From NCBI GenBank assembly GCA_021732365.1, contig JAKFVD010000011.1, positions 1-39,977 of the forward strand: 39,977 nucleotides of DNA, given 5' to 3'. Below are positions 8,064-15,309 of the stretch, piece by piece (position 1 is the first letter of the stretch; the number at the start of each line of letters is the position of its first letter). The notes beneath the pieces are model-generated. The model had not been told where the DNA came from, did no database searches, and saw only the letters and a list, made by a program, of their open reading frames with translations. The DNA comes from Methylotenera sp. (lineage in GTDB: Bacteria > Pseudomonadota > Gammaproteobacteria > Burkholderiales > Methylophilaceae). Position numbers and translations under genes: made by a program.

Positions 8064-9753
8064 ATTTCAACTGTAATTGTACGGTTTGCAAACCCTTGTA
8101 TTCATTGGCTTCTAGCACGTAGGCAGCAGAAATTTGGTCGGGCAGAAAATCACGCTGATTAAAATAAATTGCATCAAAGCGTTTTTGGTCTTTTTGTAGT
8201 ATTAACTTAAGGTGTTTTTCGCCCACAATTCGCTGGTTAATCACTGCAAAGTCATCATAAAACAAAGGCTGCTGAAATCCCTGGCCCCATACTTTGTCTG
8301 CCAGTAACTGCGCCGTTTGCAAGCTTACTTCATGGCTTTGCAAGCCGCCATCGGTTTCCATCACCGCCTGCAAATCGGTTTCGGTTATCAAGCTTTTGAC
8401 CACCGCTTCAAACGCGGCTTCAAATGCCAAAAAGTCGGCTTGTCTAATGGTTAAGCCTGCCGCCATTGCATGGCCGCCAAACTTAACGATTAAATCAGGA
8501 TGGCGTTTGGTGACTAAATCCAGCGCGTCACGTAAGTGCAAACTGGCAATTGAGCGGCCAGAGCCTTTTAATAAACCATCGCCACCTTCAGCAAACACAA
8601 TGGCTGGGCGGTGATAACGTTCTTTGAGCCGTGAAGCCAGAATACCAATCACACCTTGATGCCAATCGGCATTAAATAAGCTGATGCTAAATTGCGCACT
8701 AACGGCGATATCTTCCAAAATCGCCAATGCGCTATCTTGCATATCGGCTTCAATATGGCGGCGTTCCATATTTAGCTCATGTAAGGTTTGTGCTTTTTGC
8801 ACAGCGTCTGCTGCATCTTCAGCCAACAGGCAGGCAATGCCTAGTCGCATATCATCTAATCTGCCAGCCGCATTTAGCCTTGGCCCTACATAAAAACCTA
8901 AATCCTGTGCCGATGTTTTGCTGGGTTCACGTCCTGCTATTTGCAACAAAGCGGTGATGCCTGCGGCGCAAGCACCAGCCCGAATGCGGCGCAAACCTTG
9001 CTCTACCAAAATGCGATTGTTGGCATCTAATTTAACCAAATCGGCTACCGTGCCTAGTGCTACCAAATCCAGTAAAACACTTAAATTTGGCTCTGGCTGA
9101 TTGTCAAAAATGCCGCGCTTGCGTAGCTCTGCGCGCAGTGCCAATAACACATAAAACATCACGCCTACACCTGCCAAGTTTTTGCTTTTAAAATCGCAAC
9201 CATGCTGATTGGGATTCACAATGCAGGCGGCTTGCGGAGTCATATCGCCAGGCAAATGGTGATCGGTAATCAGCACCTGCATGCCTAGTTGATTAGCCGC
9301 CAATACGCCATCGTAACTGGCGATGCCGTTATCAACTGTGACCAGAATATCTGGCGATAAATTAGCAGCGAGCGCCACAATCTCTGGTGTTAAACCGTAG
9401 CCATATTCAAATCGATTAGGCACTAAAAAGTCTATCTCACTAGCCGAATTTAATACTTGAGAAAACAGGCGTAAGCCTTTTACTGCGACTGCGGTTGCTG
9501 TTGCACCATCTGCATCGTAATCGCCAATCACTAATATTTTTTTATTGGCAAGCATCGCATCGGCTAATAAAGCTGCCATTTGCGTGTTATTGGTGAGTTG
9601 TTCTGGCGGAATAATATGCGCTAATGTTGTTTCTAATTCGCTGGCATGTTCAACCCCACGCGCGGCATAAAGCCTTGCCAGTAAAGGGTTTTCGCCCGCT
9701 GTAATGAGCGTATCAACTGTGGTCTGATTAAAAGCGCGTGATTTGATTTGCAT
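8053..9753 (-). CDS. recJ: single-stranded-DNA-specific exonuclease RecJ
   Basis: A 566-residue DHH-family 5'-3' exonuclease acting in RecF-type recombination, mismatch repair and base-excision repair. Visible metal-binding motifs include the DYDADG aspartates D78, D80 and D82, and D164-H165-H166 in ITDHHLPGD. VTVDNGIASYDG and the DHHA1 motif KFGGHAMAAGLTI are also present. Length is normal. It lies 14 bases after the RpfE-type gene and overlaps tamA. An RpfE-type gene beside recJ is a recurring arrangement in beta- and gammaproteobacteria. Confidence 0.97.
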   Translation of the reverse strand: MQIKSRAFNQTTVDTLITAGENPLLARLYAARGVEHASELETTLAHIIPPEQLTNNTQMAALLADAMLANKKILVIGDYDADGATATAVAVKGLRLFSQVLNSASEIDFLVPNRFEYGYGLTPEIVALAANLSPDILVTVDNGIASYDGVLAANQLGMQVLITDHHLPGDMTPQAACIVNPNQHGCDFKSKNLAGVGVMFYVLLALRAELRKRGIFDNQPEPNLSVLLDLVALGTVADLVKLDANNRILVEQGLRRIRAGACAAGITALLQIAGREPSKTSAQDLGFYVGPRLNAAGRLDDMRLGIACLLAEDAADAVQKAQTLHELNMERRHIEADMQDSALAILEDIAVSAQFSISLFNADWHQGVIGILASRLKERYHRPAIVFAEGGDGLLKGSGRSIASLHLRDALDLVTKRHPDLIVKFGGHAMAAGLTIRQADFLAFEAAFEAVVKSLITETDLQAVMETDGGLQSHEVSLQTAQLLADKVWGQGFQQPLFYDDFAVINQRIVGEKHLKLILQKDQKRFDAIYFNQRDFLPDQISAAYVLEANEYKGLQTVQLQLKYAE

Positions 9754-9767
9754 AATACCTATTTGTT

Positions 9768-10262
9768 TTATTGCTCAAGCTGACCGCCACCATAGCACCA
9801 AATACTATTCACAATGGGCAGGCGCTTCTTTTCACGCGCGATATTCACGGGGTGCTCAAACAGCAACATTTGTAGCTCATTTTGAAAACTCGCCCAAGCG
9901 CTGGCACCTTTGCCTGTGGGCAAAAATGGGTTGATATTCTGATTAATTACTTTTTGCGGATGAACAGTTTCAATATCGGGATTTTGCTGTAGGCGCAAAA
10001 ACCATTGGTGCTGATACCAGAAAAATTGCAAGCCATCTGCCGCAAAATGGGTGTTTAGGCTGCGCGTTAAAGCTTCTGCTTCTTCTAAATCTAACGCCAA
10101 AGGCACAGGCCCTGCCATACTAAAACTATCACGTTGCAAAACCAAATGTACAGGCGCAGCATATAGCCAATAGGCGCTACCTGATTCATTACCCGCTTGT
10201 TGCCATGCAAGCGCGGCATGTGGCAATTTAGGTTGAAATATTTTTTTAAAAAAGGCGAGCAT
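9768..10262 (-). CDS. RpfE-type protein, short form
   Basis: 164 residues from the ATG at 10262; a GTG six codons upstream is a less likely start. The sequence AYWLYAAPVHLVLQRDSF, a region rich in Leu/Glu, then DGLQFFWYQHQWFLRL and the terminal LPIVNSIWCYGGGQ match the C-terminal part of the RpfE/phosphoglycerate-mutase-like proteins encoded beside recJ. Family members I know are about twice as long, so this one appears to have only the C-terminal half. No coding remnant for the missing half is seen upstream; that space holds hairpins. Molecular function is unknown. Lying 14 bases before recJ, it is probably the first gene of the recJ-tamA-tamB unit. Confidence 0.75.
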   Translation of the reverse strand: MLAFFKKIFQPKLPHAALAWQQAGNESGSAYWLYAAPVHLVLQRDSFSMAGPVPLALDLEEAEALTRSLNTHFAADGLQFFWYQHQWFLRLQQNPDIETVHPQKVINQNINPFLPTGKGASAWASFQNELQMLLFEHPVNIAREKKRLPIVNSIWCYGGGQLEQ

Positions 10263-10314
10263 ATCAACACATTTTAACACCGCATTGTTTTATTCGGCCT
10301 AAGTTTAAGGCTTT

Positions 10315-10355
10315 GCTTTAAAACTTAACCAATTTAAACGGTTAAGTTTTAAAGC
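10315..10355. repeat. 16-bp perfect inverted repeat upstream of the RpfE-type gene
   Basis: 10315-10330 and 10340-10355 are perfect reverse complements (gctttaaaacttaacc and its partner) with a 9-base loop. In the minus direction no U-run follows, so it is not a textbook terminator for the gene at 10451. In the plus direction it is followed by A, not T. It sits directly between a good terminator and the RpfE-type gene. It may be a second non-canonical terminator stem, an RNA leader hairpin or a protein-binding site. Confidence 0.6.
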
Positions 10356-10390
10356 AAAAAAACCGCATCTTAAATATTTTAAAGATGCGG
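10356..10390 (-). terminator. rho-independent terminator of the glycine-zipper gene
   Basis: On the minus strand a 9-bp perfect stem (10390-10382 with 10371-10363, ccgcatctt type) is followed at once by seven U residues (10362-10356). It lies about 60 bases downstream of the stop of the gene at 10451-11059, in the correct orientation. Confidence 0.85.
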
Positions 10391-10450
10391 TCTAAGTTAA
10401 CGTGGAATTAGCAGTGAAGCGCATGCATTCAACATGCTAATCCATCAAAC

Positions 10451-11059
10451 CTACCAATATTTACGATCTTTATGTTTGCGGTGACCGTTGCCACGACCAC
10501 GTCTGTCATCGTCATCATAAGATTGATAACCTGCGTTAGTCACATAACCGCCAGACCTCACTGCTACTTGCACAGGCACAAATTGGCCTGGGTCTCTATC
10601 AGTCACGGTTGAGTATTGGCGACCGTTATATTCGTAATTCACTAAATAACCTGCTGGTACATTTTGCCAGTTATCCACTTGCACACAACGCTCAACTGGG
10701 CGGGTTTCTACACGCTCACGGCCATAAGCTTGGCGATTATTATCAATGCGGTCACCAACAATTGCGCCTACACCAGCACCAATTGCTGCTGTTGCAATAC
10801 GGCCACTACCGCCGCCAAATCGGCTGCCTACTAAACCACCAGTAAGGCCTCCAATAATGGCACCACCTAATGAGCGCTGTGGCGCTTCATAATAAGTTTC
10901 ACGTACATATTCAGTGCGACATTCTTGACGCGGACTATTCACGCGCTCAAATTGCGGGGTTGCAGAAATCACTCGTCCGCGATCTTCATAATCATCATCC
11001 GCCAAAGTTGGCATTGAAATCGTTGCCGCAATTAAACCTAATAATAATGTTTGACGCAT
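10451..11059 (-). CDS. exported glycine-zipper 2TM domain protein
   Basis: 202 residues. A signal peptide MRQTLLLGLIAATISMPTLA precedes an acidic mature start (DDDYED). Residues about 65-105 form a glycine zipper (GGAIIGGLTGGLVGSRFGGG and GAGVGAIVGD), the Rickettsia 17-kDa/SlyB-type membrane-embedding motif. The rest contains two paired cysteines (QECRTEY and ERCVQVD) and a basic, Gly/Arg/His-rich tail ending in KHKDRKYW. There is no lipobox cysteine, so it is not an obvious lipoprotein. The ATG has an excellent AGGAG 7 bases upstream. Members of this family are envelope proteins of unclear function, often stress-related. It has its own terminator and is divergent from the pentapeptide gene. 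Confidence 0.85.
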   Translation of the reverse strand: MRQTLLLGLIAATISMPTLADDDYEDRGRVISATPQFERVNSPRQECRTEYVRETYYEAPQRSLGGAIIGGLTGGLVGSRFGGGSGRIATAAIGAGVGAIVGDRIDNNRQAYGRERVETRPVERCVQVDNWQNVPAGYLVNYEYNGRQYSTVTDRDPGQFVPVQVAVRSGGYVTNAGYQSYDDDDRRGRGNGHRKHKDRKYW

Positions 11060-11237
11060 TTTAATTCTCCTGTTTGGTCATCTCTGCTCAACATTAAGCT
11101 TGGCAGATAATCACTAAAACGCCTTAAATTAAAGTTTGCCGACCGCTATTTGTTAATAATTTGTAACTAATGATTTTACGTAGGTTGCCCATTTTTAATT
11201 ATTTGTCAGCGATTACAAACAAAGACAGTAAATGTAA

Positions 11238-11252
11238 CTACAGTCACTGTAG
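11238..11252. promoter_or_regulatory. 15-bp perfect palindrome in divergent intergenic region
   Basis: ctacagt-c-actgtag at 11238-11252 is a perfect palindrome around one central base. It lies about 80 bases before the pentapeptide gene and 180 bases from the start of the divergent glycine-zipper gene. Its position suits an operator for either promoter. No specific regulator is assignable. The rest of the 273-base gap 11060-11332 shows no other clear signal to me. Confidence 0.4.
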
Positions 11253-11332
11253 ATAAAAGTAATCTGCTTATACTGACTTTAAACTGCATGTAAGCAGACT
11301 AATAAAACTTGAGTAACTTTGGAGATTAAGAC

Positions 11333-12388
11333 ATGAAAAATTTGAATTGGGCTTTAACAGGCTCGTTATTACTGTTTGCAAACATGGCATTAGCAGGCGA
11401 ATTTGCCGACCACTGCACCAATGGCTTATCTAAAGGTGCGCTACATAAAACCAACTGTGCCATTAATGAATTATATAAAGGTAAAACCTATTGCTTTAGT
11501 AATGAGGGCGCGCGCGATTCATTTTTATTTGATCAAGATGGCATGATTGCAAAGGCCGAGGCATTTTATGCTAAAAATAAAGAAGTTGAGCGTGAAAAAA
11601 TCACCCAAGATAATGCGATGCAACAAATCAACAGCAAAACCTGCGATTTAAGCAATAAAGATGCAGGCTATTTAATTTTTAATGGTTTAGATTTAAGCCA
11701 TTGCAATATGCAAAATATCAGCTTTTTTGGCGCGGAATTAAAAGGTGCTAAATTAACAGGCGCCAATCTTAAAGGTGCTTATTTAAATTTAGCGCGTTTA
11801 GAAAATGCCGATTTCAGCAATGCAGATTTAAGCAACGCCACTATTTTCCAAGCGATTTTTGATAAAACCAACTTTAAAGGCGCTAACCTAAGCAACGCAC
11901 GCATGATAGGCACCTTAGGCAAAGTAGACATGAGTGGTGCCAATATTCAAAAAGGCAGATTTGGCTTAGACGTTGGCAATCAGCCCATGGGACAAATGAA
12001 ATTTGATTCGATTGGCGGCAATTTTGTAGGCGCCAATTTTGAAAATGCCGATTTAAATATTGCTGCCTTTAGTTTTGCTGATTTAAGCAATGCGAATTTA
12101 CGCGGCGTCAATTTATACCGTGCCGATTTAGTTAAGGCCAATTTAACGGGTGCCGATTTAACAGGCGCTAATTTAACCGATGCTGATGTAGATGATGCCA
12201 ATTTTAAAGATGTAAAAGGCTTAAATACGGTAAAGGGTTTTGATACAGTTAAAGGCAAATGCACCGATTGCAAAGTCACTGCGGCTATTTCTACACCGAT
12301 TGAGGCGGCTGAAGTAGATGAACCGGTAAATGCGGCTAGTGCTAAATTGGCTGCTAGTTGCATGATGCACGCGCAGTTAAAACAATAA
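11333..12388 (+). CDS. exported pentapeptide-repeat protein
   Basis: 351 residues, with GGAG 9 bases before the ATG. The signal peptide is about residues 1-21 (LLLFANMALA, then GEF). Residues about 105-290 contain many A(D/N)LxX pentapeptide repeats, such as GAKLTGANLKGAYLNLARL and ADLTGANLTDADVDDANF, with an interruption around residues 195-225. Such repeats fold as a right-handed quadrilateral beta-helix. The mature N-terminal domain has several cysteines (CTNG, TNCAI, TYCFS, KTCDLS) and the C-terminus has CTDCK, suggesting disulfides in the periplasm. Function is unknown. Unlike the cytosolic quinolone-resistance (Qnr) pentapeptide proteins, this one is secreted. A strong terminator follows. 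Confidence 0.88.
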   Translation: MKNLNWALTGSLLLFANMALAGEFADHCTNGLSKGALHKTNCAINELYKGKTYCFSNEGARDSFLFDQDGMIAKAEAFYAKNKEVEREKITQDNAMQQINSKTCDLSNKDAGYLIFNGLDLSHCNMQNISFFGAELKGAKLTGANLKGAYLNLARLENADFSNADLSNATIFQAIFDKTNFKGANLSNARMIGTLGKVDMSGANIQKGRFGLDVGNQPMGQMKFDSIGGNFVGANFENADLNIAAFSFADLSNANLRGVNLYRADLVKANLTGADLTGANLTDADVDDANFKDVKGLNTVKGFDTVKGKCTDCKVTAAISTPIEAAEVDEPVNAASAKLAASCMMHAQLKQ

Positions 12389-12405
12389 ATTTAAATTTTC
12401 GGTAT

Positions 12406-12454
12406 AAAAATAGGGTTAAGTATTGCTTAAACACAGCAACTTAACCCTATTTTT
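12406..12454. terminator. bidirectional terminator between convergent genes
   Basis: 12406-12420 and 12440-12454 are perfect 15-base inverted repeats, starting with AAAAA and ending with TTTTT. Inside, ttgc/gcaa (12423-12426, 12436-12439) extends the stem past a 2-base bulge, leaving a 9-base loop. The A/T flanks make it work in both directions. It serves the pentapeptide gene (plus) and the persulfide dioxygenase gene (minus). Confidence 0.9.
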
Positions 12455-12464
12455 GATGCAAATT

Positions 12465-13166
12465 TTAACCCTGTTTTATCGTTTCTTCTGTGATGCCACA
12501 TTTGCGATTAAGCGGCACCGCCATATCAATCATTTTGGGTTTAGGCAAATCTAGCGCATTCATCATCGCAATAAATTGCGCACGAGTTTGATTTGCAAGC
12601 CGTGTGTTCATACTTTTCTCTTGCCCCACACAACTCACGCGCTTACCGTGATAATCATGTGCTGGATAAATCAGCGTTTCATCTGGCAAGCTAAATATTT
12701 TTTGAGTAATGCTGTCATATAAAACACCTGCATCACCACCCTGAAAATCAGTACGTCCACAGCCATTGATTAATAGCGCATCACCTGTAAAAATACGGTC
12801 ATTCCACACATAAGAAACGCTGCCTGCGGTGTGTCCGGGCGTGGCAATCACTTTAATCTGTTGCGCGCCCAGCATTAAAATATCGTTATGTTTCAATTGC
12901 AAGTCGGCGCTTTCTGCTCCGCACAGCGCACTCACGCCTGTTTGCACTGCCAATTTTTCGCGCAATTGCCCGCTGGCAGTAATATGATCGGCATGCACAT
13001 GGGTTTCAATCGCATATTTTAATTGCGCATTGCTTGATGCTAACAATTCCATGTAAATATTGATTTGACTAGCAACAGGGTCAATCAACAAAGCCTCTCG
13101 CGACGTTTCATCTACAATAAAATAAGTATAAGTAGATGATTCTGAATCAAATAACTGCTTAAACAT
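12465..13166 (-). CDS. ETHE1-like persulfide dioxygenase (metallo-beta-lactamase fold)
   Basis: 233 residues from the ATG at 13166. An in-frame ATG at 13178 overlaps the GGAG ribosome site that precedes 13166, so the inner start is chosen. The protein has the MBL signature HVHADH (H56-H61), GHTAGS (H112), FTGDALLINGCGRTDFQ (D129) and YPAHDYHG. H56, H112 and D129 fit the mononuclear iron triad of ETHE1-type persulfide dioxygenases, and the GCGRTDFQ segment is typical of that group. It would oxidise glutathione persulfide to sulfite in the cytosol. It is divergent from the ArsR-sqr operon and shares its control region, supporting a role in sulfide oxidation. A generic hydrolase is a less likely alternative. 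Confidence 0.9.
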   Translation of the reverse strand: MFKQLFDSESSTYTYFIVDETSREALLIDPVASQINIYMELLASSNAQLKYAIETHVHADHITASGQLREKLAVQTGVSALCGAESADLQLKHNDILMLGAQQIKVIATPGHTAGSVSYVWNDRIFTGDALLINGCGRTDFQGGDAGVLYDSITQKIFSLPDETLIYPAHDYHGKRVSCVGQEKSMNTRLANQTRAQFIAMMNALDLPKPKMIDMAVPLNRKCGITEETIKQG

Positions 13167-13196
13167 GGCGTTCTCCATATTACTTTAAAAATTAGT

Positions 13197-13225
13197 TTGA
13201 ATTATATTATATATTTTTATATAAT
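13197..13225 (+). promoter_or_regulatory. promoter of the ArsR-DUF442-sqr-tauE operon
   Basis: TTGAAT (13197-13202) and a perfect TATAAT (13220-13225) are spaced by 17 bases. The predicted start of transcription is about 25 bases before the ArsR ATG at 13257. The inverted repeat at 13204-13227 covers the spacer and the -10 box, so repressor binding would directly block RNA polymerase. Confidence 0.65.
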
Positions 13226-13227
13226 AT
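13204..13227. promoter_or_regulatory. candidate BigR/SqrR-type operator (24-bp inverted repeat)
   Basis: Two perfect 10-base half-sites, atattatata (13204-13213) and tatataatat (13218-13227), flank a 4-base TTTT spacer. The repeat lies in the only gap between the divergent dioxygenase and ArsR genes. It covers the plus-strand -10 box and overlaps a weaker minus-strand candidate (TTAACA 13245-13240, 16-base spacer, TATATA). AT-rich palindromes over the -10 box are typical of BigR-family operators. A second 14-bp palindrome, aatatttaaatatt, lies at 13223-13236. Confidence 0.6.
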
Positions 13228-13256
13228 TTAAATATTAATTGTTAATCAATAAAAAA

Positions 13257-13577
13257 ATGGATAGCACACTGGCGAATGAAATAGATTTTAACGAACTGCG
13301 CGCTTCAGCAGACAAAGCCTGCAACTTAATGAAAGTAATGGCGAATTCGGATAGATTAATGTTGCTATGCCAGTTATCGCAGGGCGAAAAATCGGTGGGT
13401 GAATTAGAAAACATTCTGGATATTCGCCAACCCACCTTATCGCAACAACTAACAGTTCTGCGCGAGGCTGAATTAGTTGCCACTCGCAGAGAGGGTAAAA
13501 GTATTTTTTATCGCATTTCTAGCCAATCGGCAATGGCAGTGATGCAAGTTTTGCATCAAGAAATTTGCAAAAAATAA
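13257..13577 (+). CDS. ArsR/SmtB-family repressor, BigR/SqrR-like sulfide-responsive type
   Basis: 106 residues from the ATG at 13257; a TTG at 13239 gives six more residues but no ribosome site is seen for either. The winged helix-turn-helix is clear: SVGELENILDIRQPTLSQQLTVLREAELVATRREGKSIFYRI. Cysteines C38 (LMLLCQLSQGE) and C104 (QEICKK) are 66 residues apart, the same spacing as the C41/C107 pair of SqrR, which responds to persulfides by forming a polysulfide bridge. No ArsR-type CxC metal site is present. C22 is an extra cysteine. It heads an operon with DUF442, sqr and tauE and is divergent from the persulfide dioxygenase, so autorepression relieved by persulfide is the likely logic. 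Confidence 0.9.
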   Translation: MDSTLANEIDFNELRASADKACNLMKVMANSDRLMLLCQLSQGEKSVGELENILDIRQPTLSQQLTVLREAELVATRREGKSIFYRISSQSAMAVMQVLHQEICKK

Positions 13578-13599
13578 AACAGGTAATAAAGGATTTATC

Positions 13600-14043
13600 A
13601 TGTCTATTCAAATCACTCAGCACTCATCTGAGTTTAGTACTACAGCGCAGATTCAACCTGAAGATGTGGCCGAAATTGCACAACTTGGCTTTAAAACCAT
13701 TATTAACAACAGGCCTGATTTTGAAGGTGGTGCAGAACAACCCACTAGCGAGCAAATTAGATTAGCCACCGAAAAGTTAGGCTTAATCTATGTGCATATT
13801 CCCGTTATACCCAATCAAATTCAGCCCAATCAAATCGCCGATTTTAGTAGCGCATTTGCTTTAGCTGCCAAGCCAGTACTAGGATTTTGCCGCACAGGTA
13901 ATCGCGCTGGCAGCTTATTTAAATTAGCACAAAGTGATAATAATCTAGCACCTAAGTCGCCGATTCAGGCGTTTAGACAATGGCTGCAAAGCAAATGTTT
14001 AATCACGCGTTTATATCGTTTTTTCAAAACTAAAAACGCTTAA
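13600..14043 (+). CDS. DUF442 / Blh-like phosphatase-fold protein
   Basis: 147 residues, AAGGA before the ATG. It is the stand-alone form of the DUF442 (TIGR01244) domain, which in BigR-regulated Blh proteins is fused to a persulfide dioxygenase. The fold is that of dual-specificity phosphatases. The P-loop is GFCRTGNRAGSLF with C97 and R102 (CxxxxxR). The N-terminal half contains INNRPDFEGGAEQPTSEQI, a strong family motif. A sulfurtransferase or persulfide-handling role has been proposed for the family; true phosphatase activity is unproven. The C-terminal 30 residues (about 115-147) are basic and variable. It sits between the repressor and sqr. Confidence 0.88.
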   Translation: MSIQITQHSSEFSTTAQIQPEDVAEIAQLGFKTIINNRPDFEGGAEQPTSEQIRLATEKLGLIYVHIPVIPNQIQPNQIADFSSAFALAAKPVLGFCRTGNRAGSLFKLAQSDNNLAPKSPIQAFRQWLQSKCLITRLYRFFKTKNA

Positions 14044-14069
14044 ATGCGTGCTTATCAATAAAGAACAAT

Positions 14070-15305
14070 ATGACGCAATTAGCATCTCACTCATACGATG
14101 TAGTGATTATTGGTGGCGGCGCGGCAGGATGCGCTGTTGCAGCCAGCCTAATCAAACGCAACAAGCAATTAAATATTGCGATTATTGAGCCTTCAGCCCA
14201 TCATTTTTATCAGCCTGCTTGGACACTGGTGGGCGCAGGCGAATTTGATGTGGCCAAAACAGTACGCAATATGGCGGATTGCATTCCCAAAAGGGTGACT
14301 TGGCTGCAAGTTGCAGCTGCGCAATTTGAGCCTGAACTTAATCGCGTTAAAACCGATAGTTTGGGTGATATTGAATATCAATACTTAATCGTTGCGGCGG
14401 GCTTAAAAATTGATTGGCACGCCATTAAAGGTTTGCAAGAAACTTTAGGTAAGAATGGTGTCACTTCAAATTATCGCTTTGATATAGCGCCTTATACTTG
14501 GCGATTAGTGCAAAATCTAAAAAACGGCAAAGCGCTATTTACGCAACCACCAATGCCAATTAAATGCGCAGGTGCTCCGCAAAAAGCAATGTATTTATCT
14601 TGCTCGCATTGGGAAAAGCAAGGTGTGCTGAATCAAATTCAAGTGGAATTTAATAATGCAGGTGCAGTGCTATTTGGGATTAAAGAATACGTCGCGCCAC
14701 TGATGCAATATGTGAAACGTTACAACGCGCAATTAAGTTTTAACAGCACATTGGTAGAAGTAGACGGTCCTAACAAAAAGGCATGGTTTGAAGTAAAAGA
14801 CGCGCAAGGCGAAATTACACGCATTGCAAAAGATTTTGACATGCTACATGTTGTACCACCACAATCTGCGCCAGATTTTATAAAACACAGCCCACTTGCC
14901 AATAGTGATGGCTGGGTTGAAGTGAATCAAGCCACCTTGCAACATATACGTTATCCGCATATTTTTAGCCTAGGCGATTGCTGCTCTAGCCCCAATGCCA
15001 AAACGGCTGCAGCTGCGCGTAAACAAGCCGTTGTTGTGGCAGAAAACTTAATAGCACATCGCGCAGGATTAAGTTTATCAACGCAATACGATGGTTACGG
15101 CTCTTGCCCGTTAACAGTAGAAAAAGGCAAAATCATACTGGCAGAGTTTGGTTTTGGCGGCAAATTAATGCCTAGCTTTTGGTGGGATTCTACCAAGCCT
15201 AGATTATCCGCTTGGCTACTCAAAAAATATGGCCTTCCTTGGCTATATTGGAACGGCATGCTAAAAGGCCGCGAATGGCTTGCACGTTGCAAAGGATTAA
15301 ATTAG
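14070..15305 (+). CDS. sqr: sulfide:quinone oxidoreductase (type II-like)
   Basis: A 411-residue flavoprotein that oxidises hydrogen sulfide and passes electrons to the membrane quinone pool. The N-terminal FAD-binding motif is VVIIGGGAAGCAVAASL. The two redox cysteines are C166 (MPIKCAGAPQKAMYL) and C346 (YGSCPLTVEKGKIILAEF); these motifs and the C-terminal LLKKYGLPWLYWNGMLKGREW resemble the mitochondrial SQOR (type II) group. The second FAD motif IFSLGDCCSSPNAKTAAA is also present. The protein would sit as a peripheral inner-membrane enzyme. It is followed 4 bases later by the TauE/SafE exporter. Confidence 0.95.
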   Translation: MTQLASHSYDVVIIGGGAAGCAVAASLIKRNKQLNIAIIEPSAHHFYQPAWTLVGAGEFDVAKTVRNMADCIPKRVTWLQVAAAQFEPELNRVKTDSLGDIEYQYLIVAAGLKIDWHAIKGLQETLGKNGVTSNYRFDIAPYTWRLVQNLKNGKALFTQPPMPIKCAGAPQKAMYLSCSHWEKQGVLNQIQVEFNNAGAVLFGIKEYVAPLMQYVKRYNAQLSFNSTLVEVDGPNKKAWFEVKDAQGEITRIAKDFDMLHVVPPQSAPDFIKHSPLANSDGWVEVNQATLQHIRYPHIFSLGDCCSSPNAKTAAAARKQAVVVAENLIAHRAGLSLSTQYDGYGSCPLTVEKGKIILAEFGFGGKLMPSFWWDSTKPRLSAWLLKKYGLPWLYWNGMLKGREWLARCKGLN

Positions 15306-15309
15306 GTTA

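Noticed and set aside
9742..9934. 63-codon plus-strand ORF across the recJ/RpfE-type gap
   Set aside because: Covers coding sequence of two minus-strand genes and has no family features.
11980..12363. 127-codon minus-strand ORF with repeats of LKSA/VKLA type
   Set aside because: Its repeats are simply the complement of the pentapeptide repeats.
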